DNA of 55,320 nucleotides, taken from Devosia sp. (GTDB taxonomy: Bacteria; Pseudomonadota; Alphaproteobacteria; Rhizobiales; Devosiaceae). The notes under the pieces are model-generated. The model saw only the letters and a list, made by a program, of their open reading frames with translations, was not told the origin of the DNA and ran no database searches. The stretch is taken from positions 1-55,320 of the forward strand of contig NZ_JAQGJV010000004.1 in assembly GCF_028290435.1 (NCBI RefSeq), written 5' to 3'. Of the stretch, positions 1-7,195 are shown piece by piece; within the stretch, counting starts at the first letter, position 1; the number at the start of each line of letters is the position of its first letter. The translations under genes were made by a program, and so were the position numbers.

Positions 1-164
1 CTGGGTAGGCATGGCACGCTCTCTTCACCACTCCCTGCGGGGGAGAGGTCGACGCGCCGCGTGGGGTGTGGGGGCCTTTACTGGGTGAGGTGCTTGCGGA
101 AGGCCCCCTCACCCGGCTCGCAAGAGCGATCCGACCTCTCCCCCAAAGGGAGAGGTGAAGTGCC
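1..164. repeat. Intergenic palindromic repeat region, left edge
   Basis: No gene is visible here. The stretch holds facing G/C-rich blocks of the kind CTCCCTGCGGGGGAGAGG near 28-45 and GACCTCTCCCCCAAAGGGAG near 134-153, with CCCTCACCCGGCTCG between them. The same building blocks (paired CTCTCCCC/GGGGAGAGG arms and CCCTCACCC) recur at 7031-7180 and 9868-9990, so I read this as a third, more diverged copy of that intergenic repeat family. It lies just downstream of the YdcF-like gene and could form hairpins in its 3' untranslated RNA. Confidence 0.55.
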
Positions 165-758
165 TCACATCCCCGTCACCAGATACTGCCCCATGAACCA
201 CACCTCCCTCGCCAAAAACGGCAAGGTCGTCTGCCAGCTCTGATATTTGCTGGTCGGTGTCGGCGACGGTTCCGCCCTTATCCCCACGCGCCCCGCGATC
301 ATCAGCGCCCGCCGCATATGCAGCGGATCGCTCACCACCAGCACGCTCCCCAGCCCATTCTCTTCCAGCACCGGCTTGGCAAACTGCAGGTTCTGGATCG
401 TCGTCCGCGACTTGTCCTCCAGCAGCACATCATCCGCCGGCACGCCCTCGGCCACCAGCCAGTTCTTGCTGGCCTGTGCCTCGGTCAGGTCATCCTCGGG
501 GCTCAGCCCGCCGGTCACCACGATTCGCCGCACCTGTCCGCTCTCGAACAAATCCGCCGCATGCCGCAACCGCTCCACCAGCACCGGCGTCGGCGTCGAT
601 CCGATCACCGCCGCGCCCAGCACCAAAGCCGCATCGGCCTTGCCGGACGCGCTCTGCCCGGCAAACCGCCAGATATCCACCGCCATGCCGCCCCCGACCA
701 GCAGGGCGAGGACGACAAGCGCGACGATGAGTTTATAGACGCGCCGAACTAGGCCCAT
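165..758 (-). CDS. YdcF/SanA-like (DUF218) membrane-anchored protein
   Basis: Protein of 197 residues. One N-terminal membrane segment (about residues 9-27, LIVALVVLALLVGGG) is followed by a DUF218 domain: ADAALVLGAAV near residue 41, the basic/glycine loop VRRIVVTGGLSPED near residue 76, TEAQA with the acidic residue typical of the family, and VLVVSDPLHMRRAL near 140, where the His/Arg pair is strongly conserved. The family includes SanA and YdcF, linked to envelope or cell-wall processes, but the reaction is unclear. Its ATG lies inside the 3' end of the upstream aminopeptidase gene (10-nt overlap), so the two are probably co-transcribed and translationally coupled. Confident about family, not about role. 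Confidence 0.85.
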   Translation of the reverse strand: MGLVRRVYKLIVALVVLALLVGGGMAVDIWRFAGQSASGKADAALVLGAAVIGSTPTPVLVERLRHAADLFESGQVRRIVVTGGLSPEDDLTEAQASKNWLVAEGVPADDVLLEDKSRTTIQNLQFAKPVLEENGLGSVLVVSDPLHMRRALMIAGRVGIRAEPSPTPTSKYQSWQTTLPFLAREVWFMGQYLVTGM

Positions 759-1990
759 TCGCCCTTGCGCATCACCGGTTCGGTCGTGCCATCGGCGTGG
801 ACGCCATCGATATCCACCTTGTCGGAGCCGATCATCCAGTCGATATGGATCAGGCTCTTGTTGCCGCCCTGGGCGAAAATCTGCTCCTGGCTCAGGCTCT
901 TGCCATCAATGAAGCAATCCGCATAGCACTGCCCCTGCGCGATATGGCAGGAGGCATTCTCGTCATAGAGCGTATTGAAGAACAAAATCCCCGAAGCCGA
1001 AATCGGCGACGAATGCGGCACCAGCGCCACTTCGCCCAGCCGACGCGCGCCCTCATCGGTGTCCAGCACCTTGTTGAACACGTCCGCTCCCTTGGCGGCC
1101 TTGAGCTCGATCAGCCGACCATTCTCGAACCGGCCCTGCATTTCTTCGATCAGCGAGCCGTTATGCGATAGCGGCTTGGTCGCCGCCACGTAGCCATCGA
1201 CCCGCTCGCGATGCGGCGTGGTGAACACTTCCTCGGTCGGAATATTGGGATTGCAGGTCACCCCGTTCTTGGCCTCCGACGCGCCGCCCTTCCAGCGGTG
1301 ACCATCGGCCAGGCCCACGGTCAGGTCGGTGCCCGGCCCGGTGTAGTGCAAGGACGCGAACTTCTTCTCGTTGAGCCAGGTCCAGCGCTTCTTCAGGTTC
1401 GCATTGTGCTCTTTCCACGCCGCGATCGGATCGGGCTGGTCGACGCGGCTAGCCGCGAAGATCGCATCGGCCAGCTTGCCCACCGCGATGTCGTCGCTAT
1501 CGTTCGGAAACACCAGCTTGGCCCAGGCCAGCGTCGGATAGCTGACGATGTTCCAGTTGATATCGAAGCCGGTGATCAGTTCCAGCGCAGGGCGATAGGC
1601 CGCCGAATTGGCGCGGTTGGCGCGCGACACCTTGGCCGGGTCCTGGCCCGCCAGCATCATCGGATTGTCGCCCGAAATCGCCAGCCGCGCTGCGTTGTTC
1701 TTGTAGGCCTCGGCCATGCCCGAATAGAGCCAACCGGCCGCGCGATCGAAGCTGGCGTCATTGGCGTATTTGTAGCGGGCCAACGTGGCCTCTTCGTCCG
1801 AATAGATGGTCGTGACCAGGCCCGCGCCGGCCTTGTAAGCATGCTCGGTGATCCGCCGCACAAGTGGCGCCGCGGTCATCGGGGCGGTGATGATCAGGTC
1901 CTGCCCCTCCGCCAGTTGCAGCCCCACCTTGATGGCGACTTCGCCGAGCTTGTCGAGCTTTACCGGATCGATGGGGTTCTGCGTGGTCAT
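749..1990 (-). CDS. M29 family metallo-aminopeptidase (AmpS/PepS-like)
   Basis: Cytosolic exopeptidase of 413 residues, the usual length of family M29, which removes N-terminal amino acids using two metal ions. The putative metal ligands can all be seen in order: Glu in PTEEVFTTP (about residue 253), Glu in RLGEVALV (about 318), His in NASCHIA (about 346) with the preceding Tyr in FNTLYDE, and the His-x-Asp pair in LIHIDWM (about 380). The start ATG at 1990 gives the standard N-terminus LDKLGEVAIKVG. The stop overlaps the start of the YdcF-like gene by 10 nt. The upstream side is a repeat-rich intergenic region. No signal peptide is seen. Confidence 0.93.
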   Translation of the reverse strand: MTTQNPIDPVKLDKLGEVAIKVGLQLAEGQDLIITAPMTAAPLVRRITEHAYKAGAGLVTTIYSDEEATLARYKYANDASFDRAAGWLYSGMAEAYKNNAARLAISGDNPMMLAGQDPAKVSRANRANSAAYRPALELITGFDINWNIVSYPTLAWAKLVFPNDSDDIAVGKLADAIFAASRVDQPDPIAAWKEHNANLKKRWTWLNEKKFASLHYTGPGTDLTVGLADGHRWKGGASEAKNGVTCNPNIPTEEVFTTPHRERVDGYVAATKPLSHNGSLIEEMQGRFENGRLIELKAAKGADVFNKVLDTDEGARRLGEVALVPHSSPISASGILFFNTLYDENASCHIAQGQCYADCFIDGKSLSQEQIFAQGGNKSLIHIDWMIGSDKVDIDGVHADGTTEPVMRKGEWA

Positions 1991-2153
1991 GACATGTTCC
2001 GAAACAGGATTGATTTGCGCGTTACCCTAACCAGCCATCGCGGCAAGGCAAGGGCAAGAATGGGATGTCTTGGTGAACGCCAACTCACCCCCTCCTCTCG
2101 GCCTCCCCCATCAAGGGGGAGGTGTCTGCCGGTGGATGGGCTTAAGAGTGGCG

Positions 2154-2259
2154 CGAACTCCTCCCCCTTGACGGGGAGGCAGGGTGGGGGTGTTCGGAGC
2201 CACGATGTTGATCGGGGTTAGACATCCCCCACCCTTGACCCTCCCCGCCAGGGGGAGGG
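2154..2259. repeat. Dispersed intergenic repeat family A, copy 1
   Basis: A block of about 106 bp made of CTCCCCCTTGACGGGGAGG, GGTGGGGGTGTTCGGAGCC, ACGATGTTGATCGGGG, a short AT-richer centre and CATCCCCCACCCTTGA, ending in CTCCCCGCCAGGGGGAGG. The reverse complement of the whole block, with few changes, is present at 9722-9830. Related end sequences also stand at about 2092-2126 and at 25075-25192. It is non-coding on both strands. I see nothing else between the aminopeptidase start (1990) and the FNR-type box at 2324. Confidence 0.75.
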
Positions 2260-2323
2260 AGACGACTGAGAATTCAGGGATCAAACTAATCCATACAGCG
2301 GAGCGGTGCGAACCTCCCGTCGT

Positions 2324-2337
2324 TTGATCCAGATCAA
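2324..2337. promoter_or_regulatory. FNR/FixK-type binding site
   Basis: TTGATCCAGATCAA is a perfect match to the FNR/FixK consensus TTGAT-N4-ATCAA, extended to 16 bp by flanking T and A. Its centre (2330.5) is 62 bp upstream of the ATG of the 34-residue membrane protein at 2393. If the site acts as a class II activator box centred at -41.5, transcription would start near 2372, just before the GGAG ribosome site at 2381. The sequence match is direct; oxygen control of the downstream gene is inferred. Confidence 0.75.
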
Positions 2338-2392
2338 AGCCCCCACCCGGCTACGCGCTTATTCCATCTTGCATCCAAATGGAGTGAGCCCA

Positions 2393-2497
2393 ATGCCCGC
2401 CGATACGATTGTCGTCATCTGTGCTGTCGTCGCATTTTTCGCCGTTTTCATGGGAGCGCTCGGCTACGGCCAGTGGATCACGCGCGACCTTCCCTGA
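2393..2497 (+). CDS. 34-residue single-span membrane protein
   Basis: Small protein starting MPADTIVVICAVVAFF. The ATG at 2393 is chosen because GGAG lies eight bases upstream (2381-2384); an in-frame extension to 2306 has no ribosome site. Nearly the whole length is one hydrophobic span (about residues 5-25), followed by the short polar tail YGQWITRDLP. Such tiny one-span proteins often stabilise respiratory or transport complexes, but I recognise no family. The perfect FNR/FixK-type palindrome directly upstream suggests expression when oxygen is low. It is separated from its neighbours and probably monocistronic. Confidence 0.68.
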   Translation: MPADTIVVICAVVAFFAVFMGALGYGQWITRDLP

Positions 2498-2566
2498 CCT
2501 ATCGCCCGCTGCGCCTGCCAGCGTTGCATTCACGCAACACAACTCGCCCGACCGCGATTTTCGCGG

Positions 2567-2595
2567 TTGGCAAAGCCGAACTGTTTGGCTACAAA
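2567..2595 (+). promoter_or_regulatory. Putative sigma-70 promoter of the leader peptide/ABC exporter unit
   Basis: TTGGCA at 2567-2572 is followed after 17 bases by TACAAA at 2590-2595, a fair match to the housekeeping promoter pattern. The predicted start near 2602 leaves about 32 nt before the ATG of the 18-codon leader ORF. The call rests on spacing and hexamer match only. Confidence 0.4.
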
Positions 2596-2633
2596 TCGTC
2601 CACCGCTTAAAATCGAACTTCGGGAGGCGTTGT

Positions 2634-2690
2634 ATGACAGATATGTTCACCGGCTTCCTTATGGGCACCTCTCGACCTCGTCGAGGTTAG
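2634..2690 (+). CDS. Putative 18-residue leader peptide
   Basis: Open frame of 18 codons (MTDMFTGFLMGTSRPRRG) with a strong ribosome site, GGGAGG at 2622-2627, six bases before the ATG. The end of the peptide is arginine/proline rich (SRPRRG). The DNA for these codons contains alternative small stems (CTCGAC/GTCGAG, or ACCTC/GAGGT), and the stop codon is followed after eight bases by a hairpin ending in six T. A putative promoter lies at 2567-2595 and the exporter gene starts 150 bp downstream. This is the layout of a translated leader controlling read-through into the next gene. I recognise no described peptide; it could also be a chance ORF. Confidence 0.45.
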   Translation: MTDMFTGFLMGTSRPRRG

Positions 2691-2698
2691 GTCCCCAT

Positions 2699-2732
2699 CC
2701 GCGGCCCGCCCTGGTGCCGCCCGCGGTTTTTT
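2699..2732 (+). terminator. Intrinsic terminator/attenuator before the ABC exporter
   Basis: CCGCGG at 2699-2704 can pair with CCGCGG at 2721-2726, and TTTTTT follows directly (2727-2732). An alternative pairing, GCGGC (2701-2705) with GCCGC (2716-2720), overlaps the first. The hairpin lies between the 18-codon ORF and the ABC exporter on the same strand, with no other gene for it to end, so it fits an attenuator. Confidence 0.55.
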
Positions 2733-2839
2733 CATCACAACCCATCTGAGTGCCGGGTCGATTTATCTCCCGCCACGGTTGTGCCTTTCATGTCTACCCT
2801 TGAGGGCCGGCGCGCCAAAATCGTGGCCGGGTCACCATT

Positions 2840-4654
2840 ATGTCGTCCAAGAAATCCGGTTTTAGTGCCGACGCCTTCCGCAATGTCCTGGGTTTCACCA
2901 TGGGCTATTGGCGCCAGCAGCCGCTTCGCGCTGCCTTGATCGCGGTTCTCGTGCTGGTGGCCACTTTGGCCGAGGCCCTGGTTCCGCTGTTTGCCGGCCA
3001 TATGGTCGATGCAGTGGCATCGGGCAGTGGCCAGGATGCCAAGTTCTGGAGTGCGGCGGTCACCGCATTCCTCGTCATGTCCGGGCTTTATCTCGGCTCG
3101 GTGGTGCTGCGGCAGTTCGTGTTCTTCAACATTATCACCTTCACGCTGCGCATCATGAGCGACGTGACGGCGAACGCCTTTCATCGCGTCCAGCGCTTCT
3201 CCACCGATTGGCATGCCAACAGCTTCGCCGGCTCCACGGTGCGCAAGATCACGCGCGGCATGGGCGCGATCGATCTGCTCAATGACGTGCTGCTGGTCGC
3301 GCTGTTGCCGTCGCTGACCATGCTGGTCGGCGCCAGCGTGATTCTCGGCATGGCTTGGCCGGTCATGGGCCTGGTCGTGGGTCTCGGCTCGCTGATCTAT
3401 GTCGTCGTCACCATCGCTCTGGCGGTCAATTTCGTGGCGCCTGCCGCGACCCTGGCCAACGCCTGGGATACCCGTATGGGCGGCGCGCTGGCTGACGCGG
3501 TCAGTTGCAACCCCGTAGTCAAGGCCTTCGGCGCCGAAACGCGCGAGGAGGCCCGGCTGACCCATGTCGTTGGCAAGTGGCGCAAGCGCACGCGCCGCAC
3601 CTGGCAACGCGGCACGCTCAATGGCGGCGCGCAGGGCCTGATGATGGTCATCATGCAGACCGCCATTCTGGGCACGGCCTTGCTGCTGTGGCAGCAGGGC
3701 GCGGCCACGCCGGGCGACATCACGTTCGTGCTGTCCATGTTCTTCGTGCTGTCGGGGCATCTACGCGATGTCGGCCAGCACGTGCGCAACCTGCAGCGTT
3801 CGGTCAACGACATGGAAGAACTGGTGGCTCTGCACAGCCAGTCGCTCGGCATCGATGACAAGCCGGGCGCCGGCGCGATCAAGATCGGTAAGGGTGCCAT
3901 CGCCTTCGAGAACGTGACGTTCCAGTACGGTTCGCACGCCACAGCGCTCTACCGGGATTTCTCGGTCAAGATTGCACCCGGCGAACGCGTCGGGCTGGTG
4001 GGTCATTCGGGATCCGGCAAGACGACCTTCGTCAAGCTGATCCAGCGTCTCTATGACGTGAACCAGGGCCAGATCGTTATCGATGGGCAGAACATCGCCA
4101 CTGTGAAGCAGGCGTCCCTGCGCCAGCAGATCGCCATCGTGCAGCAGGAGCCGGTGCTGTTTCACCGTTCCCTGGCAGAGAACATCGCCTATGCCCGTCC
4201 CGGCGCCACCCGCGCCGAGATCGAGCTGGCGGCGCGGCAAGCGTCGGCGCATGACTTCATCATGTCCCTGCCCAAGGGCTACGAGACCATGGTGGGCGAA
4301 CGCGGCGTCAAGCTGTCGGGCGGCGAACGCCAGCGCGTTGCTATCGCTCGCGCTTTCCTCGCCGATGCGCCGATCTTGATCCTGGACGAGGCGACATCGA
4401 GCCTGGACAGCGAAAGCGAAGTGCTGATCCAGAATGCGATGGAACGCCTGATGGTCGGCCGCACCACGCTGGTGATTGCCCACCGCCTGTCGACGGTGCG
4501 CGCGCTGGATCGCCTCTTGGTGTTCGACAAGGGCCGCATTGTCGAGGAAGGCACCCACGAGATGCTGGTGCGCCAACCCGCCGGCATCTACCGCCGCCTG
4601 TTCGAGCGCCAGGCGCTGGAACTGACCAAGGGCCTCGCCATCGCCGGAGAGTAA
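2840..4654 (+). CDS. ABC exporter half-transporter (fused membrane and ATPase domains)
   Basis: Protein of 604 residues in the inner membrane. About residues 25-320 form a six-helix type I exporter domain (for example ALIAVLVLVATLAEALVPLF and LMMVIMQTAILGTALLL). About 350-590 form the ATPase: Walker A GHSGSGKTT, Q-loop VQQEPVLF, signature LSGGERQR, Walker B ILILDEATSSLD and the switch His in VIAHRLSTV. It should work as a homodimer pumping a hydrophobic or drug-like compound or lipid; the substrate cannot be read from sequence. No strong ribosome site precedes the ATG at 2840. Upstream is the putative leader peptide and attenuator, which would suggest antibiotic-responsive control of a multidrug pump. 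A strong terminator follows immediately. Confidence 0.92.
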   Translation: MSSKKSGFSADAFRNVLGFTMGYWRQQPLRAALIAVLVLVATLAEALVPLFAGHMVDAVASGSGQDAKFWSAAVTAFLVMSGLYLGSVVLRQFVFFNIITFTLRIMSDVTANAFHRVQRFSTDWHANSFAGSTVRKITRGMGAIDLLNDVLLVALLPSLTMLVGASVILGMAWPVMGLVVGLGSLIYVVVTIALAVNFVAPAATLANAWDTRMGGALADAVSCNPVVKAFGAETREEARLTHVVGKWRKRTRRTWQRGTLNGGAQGLMMVIMQTAILGTALLLWQQGAATPGDITFVLSMFFVLSGHLRDVGQHVRNLQRSVNDMEELVALHSQSLGIDDKPGAGAIKIGKGAIAFENVTFQYGSHATALYRDFSVKIAPGERVGLVGHSGSGKTTFVKLIQRLYDVNQGQIVIDGQNIATVKQASLRQQIAIVQQEPVLFHRSLAENIAYARPGATRAEIELAARQASAHDFIMSLPKGYETMVGERGVKLSGGERQRVAIARAFLADAPILILDEATSSLDSESEVLIQNAMERLMVGRTTLVIAHRLSTVRALDRLLVFDKGRIVEEGTHEMLVRQPAGIYRRLFERQALELTKGLAIAGE

Positions 4655-4690
4655 AAACCGCCGGGGAGCAATCCCCGGCGTTTTGTTTTC
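4653..4690. terminator. Bidirectional terminator between convergent genes
   Basis: CGCCGGGGA (4659-4667) pairs perfectly with TCCCCGGCG (4672-4680) around a GCAA (GNRA) loop. TTTTGTTTT follows on the plus strand, and AAAAA at 4653-4657 gives a T run on the minus strand. It serves the ABC exporter (ending at 4654) and the convergent SDR gene (ending at 4689). Confidence 0.9.
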
Positions 4691-5294
4691 AGACCGCCTT
4701 GCCGGTCTGGCTGTCGATGATCTGACCAGTCGCCGTGCCGGTGATGACCTTCACATAGGCCTTGGCGACATCGGCGGCTTTCTGGCCGCCGGCCGGGTCC
4801 TGGCCCATCCCACTCAGCGTCTCGGCGACCCAGGGCGGGCTGACGACGTTGAGCCGCACCTTGCCCTTGAGGTCGAGCGCCGCGCTGCGCACAAAACCTT
4901 CGAGACCCGCATTGATCATGCCGATCGCCGCCGCCGCCGGCATCGCGACCCGCGCCAGCGTGCCCGAGGTCACCGTGATCGAGCCGCCCGGCCGCACATA
5001 TTTCATGCCGGTGCGGATGACATTGATCTGCCCCATCAACTTGTAGCCTAGGCTGAACGCATAATCCTCGTCGCTCAGTTCGGTGATCGGCTTGAACGCC
5101 CCGCCGCCTGCCGCGCTGACGATCGCATCCACCTCGCCGATCGCCGCAAACAGCTTTTCCAGCGACGCCTTGTCCTGGATGTCGGCGCGATACTCGCCGG
5201 CACTGCGCGATACGGTGATGACCTCATGCCCCGCAAGGGCGGTGACGATTTCGGCACCGATCGTGCCGGTTGCTCCAATGACGATGACTTTCAT
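4689..5294 (-). CDS. Atypical short-chain dehydrogenase/reductase (SDR) family protein
   Basis: Protein of 201 residues with an N-terminal Rossmann motif (VIVIGATGTIGAEI, a GxxGxxG variant), DIQDKASL and the AGGG segment near residue 63, all SDR-like. It is shorter than classical SDRs (about 250). After the expected Ser (TVTSGT, near 112) the canonical YxxxK is missing: the region reads AMPAAAAIGMINAGLEG. So nucleotide binding is likely, but classical proton-relay catalysis is not obvious. Related short SDR-like proteins without the Tyr/Lys pair exist in many bacteria with unknown roles. It is divergent from the VOC gene, with about 200 bp between their starts. Confidence 0.8.
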   Translation of the reverse strand: MKVIVIGATGTIGAEIVTALAGHEVITVSRSAGEYRADIQDKASLEKLFAAIGEVDAIVSAAGGGAFKPITELSDEDYAFSLGYKLMGQINVIRTGMKYVRPGGSITVTSGTLARVAMPAAAAIGMINAGLEGFVRSAALDLKGKVRLNVVSPPWVAETLSGMGQDPAGGQKAADVAKAYVKVITGTATGQIIDSQTGKAV

Positions 5295-5495
5295 GGTCGA
5301 TCACATCCAGGGTTACGCTGAAGCCCTCGCAATCGTCGCGATCGCGGAAGCCGAAGGCAATTCACCACGAATGCGCCGAGCGGGGAAGGCCGCTTTGCCC
5401 TAGTATTGACGAACAATGCCTTCGCCTTGTCGGACATGGTGAGAACAGCAGGCCCGGCCTATATCAGCGTCAGATCAATTCATCGGGAGACAATC

Positions 5496-6413
5496 ATGAT
5501 CGATGCCCGCATCCAGACCGACGTCCGCTCGGCCCTCATCCTGCCGCTGGCCACCAAGCTGGGTCCGGTCCACATCGCCGTCACCGAAAAAGCCAAGGCG
5601 CTTGCCATCTGGCGCGATGTCGTTGGTCTTGAGATCATCGCCGAAACCGGCAACCTGCTGACCCTGGGTGCCGGCGGCACGCCCTTGATCGTGCTCGAAA
5701 CCGGCGCGACCCGTCCATCCGTTCCCCGTACCATCGGCCTCTACCACGTCGCCATCCACGTGCCGACCCGGCCCGATCTTGCACAAATGGCCGTCCGCGC
5801 CCTGCAGCGCCAGGTGCAGATTTCGCCCACCGATCACCTGGTGTCCGAAGCCATTTACCTCTGGGATCTGGACCACAACGGCATCGAAATCACCTTCGAA
5901 ACCCCCTGGCGCGGCACGCTGGCCGACCCAAAGCTGGGCCATTACGCCGTCACCACCGAGGGCAAGCCGCATTCGGGCCGCGAGCCGATCGATCTCGATG
6001 GCCTGCTCGACGAGCTTGGTGACAAGCCCGTGCTCGTCCCCTCCATGCCCGCCGGCACGCGCATTGGCCACGTCCATGTCCATGTCAACGACCTGCACAT
6101 GGCGATGGATTTCTATCGCGATGTCATCGGTTTTGCCGGGTTCCTCTTGATCACCTCGTTCGGCATGGGCGATGTCGGCCTCGACTACGCCCCCCACACC
6201 ATCGCCTTCAACATCTGGTCCGGCGAGAACGCCGCCCTGCCGCCCGCCGGCGCCGCCGGCCTCCGCTGGTTCACCATCGTGCTGCCCGATACCGCCACGC
6301 TCGACGGTGTCCGCACCCGGCTCGCCGCCGCCAAGGCGCCGGTGTCGGAGATCGATGGCGGCATCGAAACGCAGGACCCGTTCGGCAATCGCATCAAGCT
6401 GCTGCGCGCCTAG
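5496..6413 (+). CDS. Two-domain VOC (glyoxalase/extradiol dioxygenase fold) protein
   Basis: Protein of 305 residues when started at the ATG at 5496, which has GGGAGA five bases upstream; a frame open to 5406 lacks a ribosome site. Two vicinal-oxygen-chelate modules are visible: residues about 20-130 (KLGPVHIAV to NGIEITFE) and about 175-300 (RIGHVHVHVND to DPFGNRIKL). The His and Glu residues normally binding metal are present (VHIAV, HNGIEI, VHVHV). It resembles CatE-type catechol 2,3-dioxygenases and stress-type VOC proteins, so an iron-dependent ring-cleavage activity is possible but unproven. A hairpin directly downstream can end its transcript. Confidence 0.88.
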   Translation: MIDARIQTDVRSALILPLATKLGPVHIAVTEKAKALAIWRDVVGLEIIAETGNLLTLGAGGTPLIVLETGATRPSVPRTIGLYHVAIHVPTRPDLAQMAVRALQRQVQISPTDHLVSEAIYLWDLDHNGIEITFETPWRGTLADPKLGHYAVTTEGKPHSGREPIDLDGLLDELGDKPVLVPSMPAGTRIGHVHVHVNDLHMAMDFYRDVIGFAGFLLITSFGMGDVGLDYAPHTIAFNIWSGENAALPPAGAAGLRWFTIVLPDTATLDGVRTRLAAAKAPVSEIDGGIETQDPFGNRIKLLRA

Positions 6414-6439
6414 CCTCGACGCCAGCGAACCGAACCGCT

Positions 6440-6471
6440 AATCCTCCCGTTCACCGAGCGGGAGGATTTTT
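6440..6471 (+). terminator. Terminator whose 3' arm carries the next gene's ribosome site
   Basis: AATCCTCCCG (6440-6449) pairs with CGGGAGGATT (6459-6468), followed by Ts up to 6471. GGGAGG at 6460-6465 in the descending arm is also the only ribosome site for the ATG at 6473. The structure can thus end the VOC transcript and, in any read-through RNA, hide the start of the DUF924 gene. Confidence 0.8.
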
Positions 6472-6472
6472 C

Positions 6473-7018
6473 ATGCGCACAGCAGCCGACGTCATCGCTT
6501 TCTGGTTCGAACAGCATGGCTCCGGGGACTGGTTCGGCGGCAAGCCCGAATTCGACGCCGCCTTGGCGCAAGAATTCGCCGCGACCCACCCGCACGTCGC
6601 CAAGGGCGAAGCCTGGCATTGGCGCGCCAGCGCTCATGGCCGCCTGGCCGAAATCATCGTCCTCGACCAGTTCTCCCGCCAACTGTTCCGCAAGCAGCCC
6701 GAAGCCTTCGCCCAGGACAGGATGGCTTTGGTTCTGGCCCAGGAAGCTATCGCCCAAGGCGCCGACGACGTGGTAAGCCCCTTGCAGCGTCCTTTCTTCT
6801 ACCTGCCCTTCATGCACGCCGAGTCCCTGCCCATTCAGGACGAGGGCCTAAAGCTCTACCGCGCCCTCGGCGATGCCGAGCAGCTCGGCTTCATGCAAAA
6901 ACACTACGACTGCATCGCCCGCTTCGGCCGCTTCCCGGTTCGAAACGCCGCGCTGGGACGGGCAAATACGCCCGAGGAAGCGGCCTATCTCGTCGAAATC
7001 GGTGACCGCGGCTTCTGA
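6473..7018 (+). CDS. DUF924 family protein
   Basis: Protein of 181 residues, the usual family length. The family signature is clear: VIAFWFEQHGSGDWFGGKPEFDAAL at the start (tryptophan- and phenylalanine-rich), then GRLAEIIVLDQFSRQLFR near residue 57, FFYLPFMHAES near 107 and HYDCIARFGRFPVRNAALGR near 143. DUF924 proteins are soluble and all-helical with a TPR-like fold; no reaction is established. The start codon sits just after the stem that forms the preceding terminator. Downstream is a copy of intergenic repeat family B and then the convergent sugar kinase. Confidence 0.9.
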   Translation: MRTAADVIAFWFEQHGSGDWFGGKPEFDAALAQEFAATHPHVAKGEAWHWRASAHGRLAEIIVLDQFSRQLFRKQPEAFAQDRMALVLAQEAIAQGADDVVSPLQRPFFYLPFMHAESLPIQDEGLKLYRALGDAEQLGFMQKHYDCIARFGRFPVRNAALGRANTPEEAAYLVEIGDRGF

Positions 7019-7030
7019 AGCGCCGAGCCC

Positions 7031-7180
7031 TCTTTTCTTCTCCCCATCGGGGAGAAGGTGGCGCGCGGCGCCGGATGAGGGGGATTGTCGCGGCAATCAC
7101 TGCGTGCCTTGCGGAGGATAAATTTCCCCTCACCCGTCTCGGCCATCCCGAGCCGACCTCTCGCCAATGGGGAGAGGAAA
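7031..7180. repeat. Dispersed intergenic repeat family B, copy 1
   Basis: Block made of CTTCTCCCCATCGGGGAGAA, GGTGGCGCGCGGCGCCGGAT, GAGGGGGA, a variable centre, CCCTCACCCGTCTCGGCC and CTCTCGCCAATGGGGAGAGG. The reverse complement of the same blocks, in the same order, is found at 9868-9990. Both ends are self-complementary and could form hairpins. It lies between convergent genes (DUF924 and the sugar kinase), where it could act as a two-way terminator, although no T run follows. Confidence 0.75.
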
Positions 7181-7195
7181 GCAGGAGGCGCCGCG

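Noticed and set aside
2154..2259. Possible CRISPR-like repeats in the G/C-rich intergenic blocks
   Set aside because: The blocks are palindromic and irregularly spaced, with no constant repeat-spacer pattern and no cas genes.
2567..2749. 60-codon plus-strand frame overlapping the leader peptide
   Set aside because: No ribosome site; it crosses the terminator hairpin and looks random, whereas the 18-codon frame has a strong ribosome site.
2735..3760. 341-codon minus-strand frame opposite the ABC exporter
   Set aside because: Composition (His, Asp, Gln, Arg) shows it is the mirror of the exporter gene; no family features.
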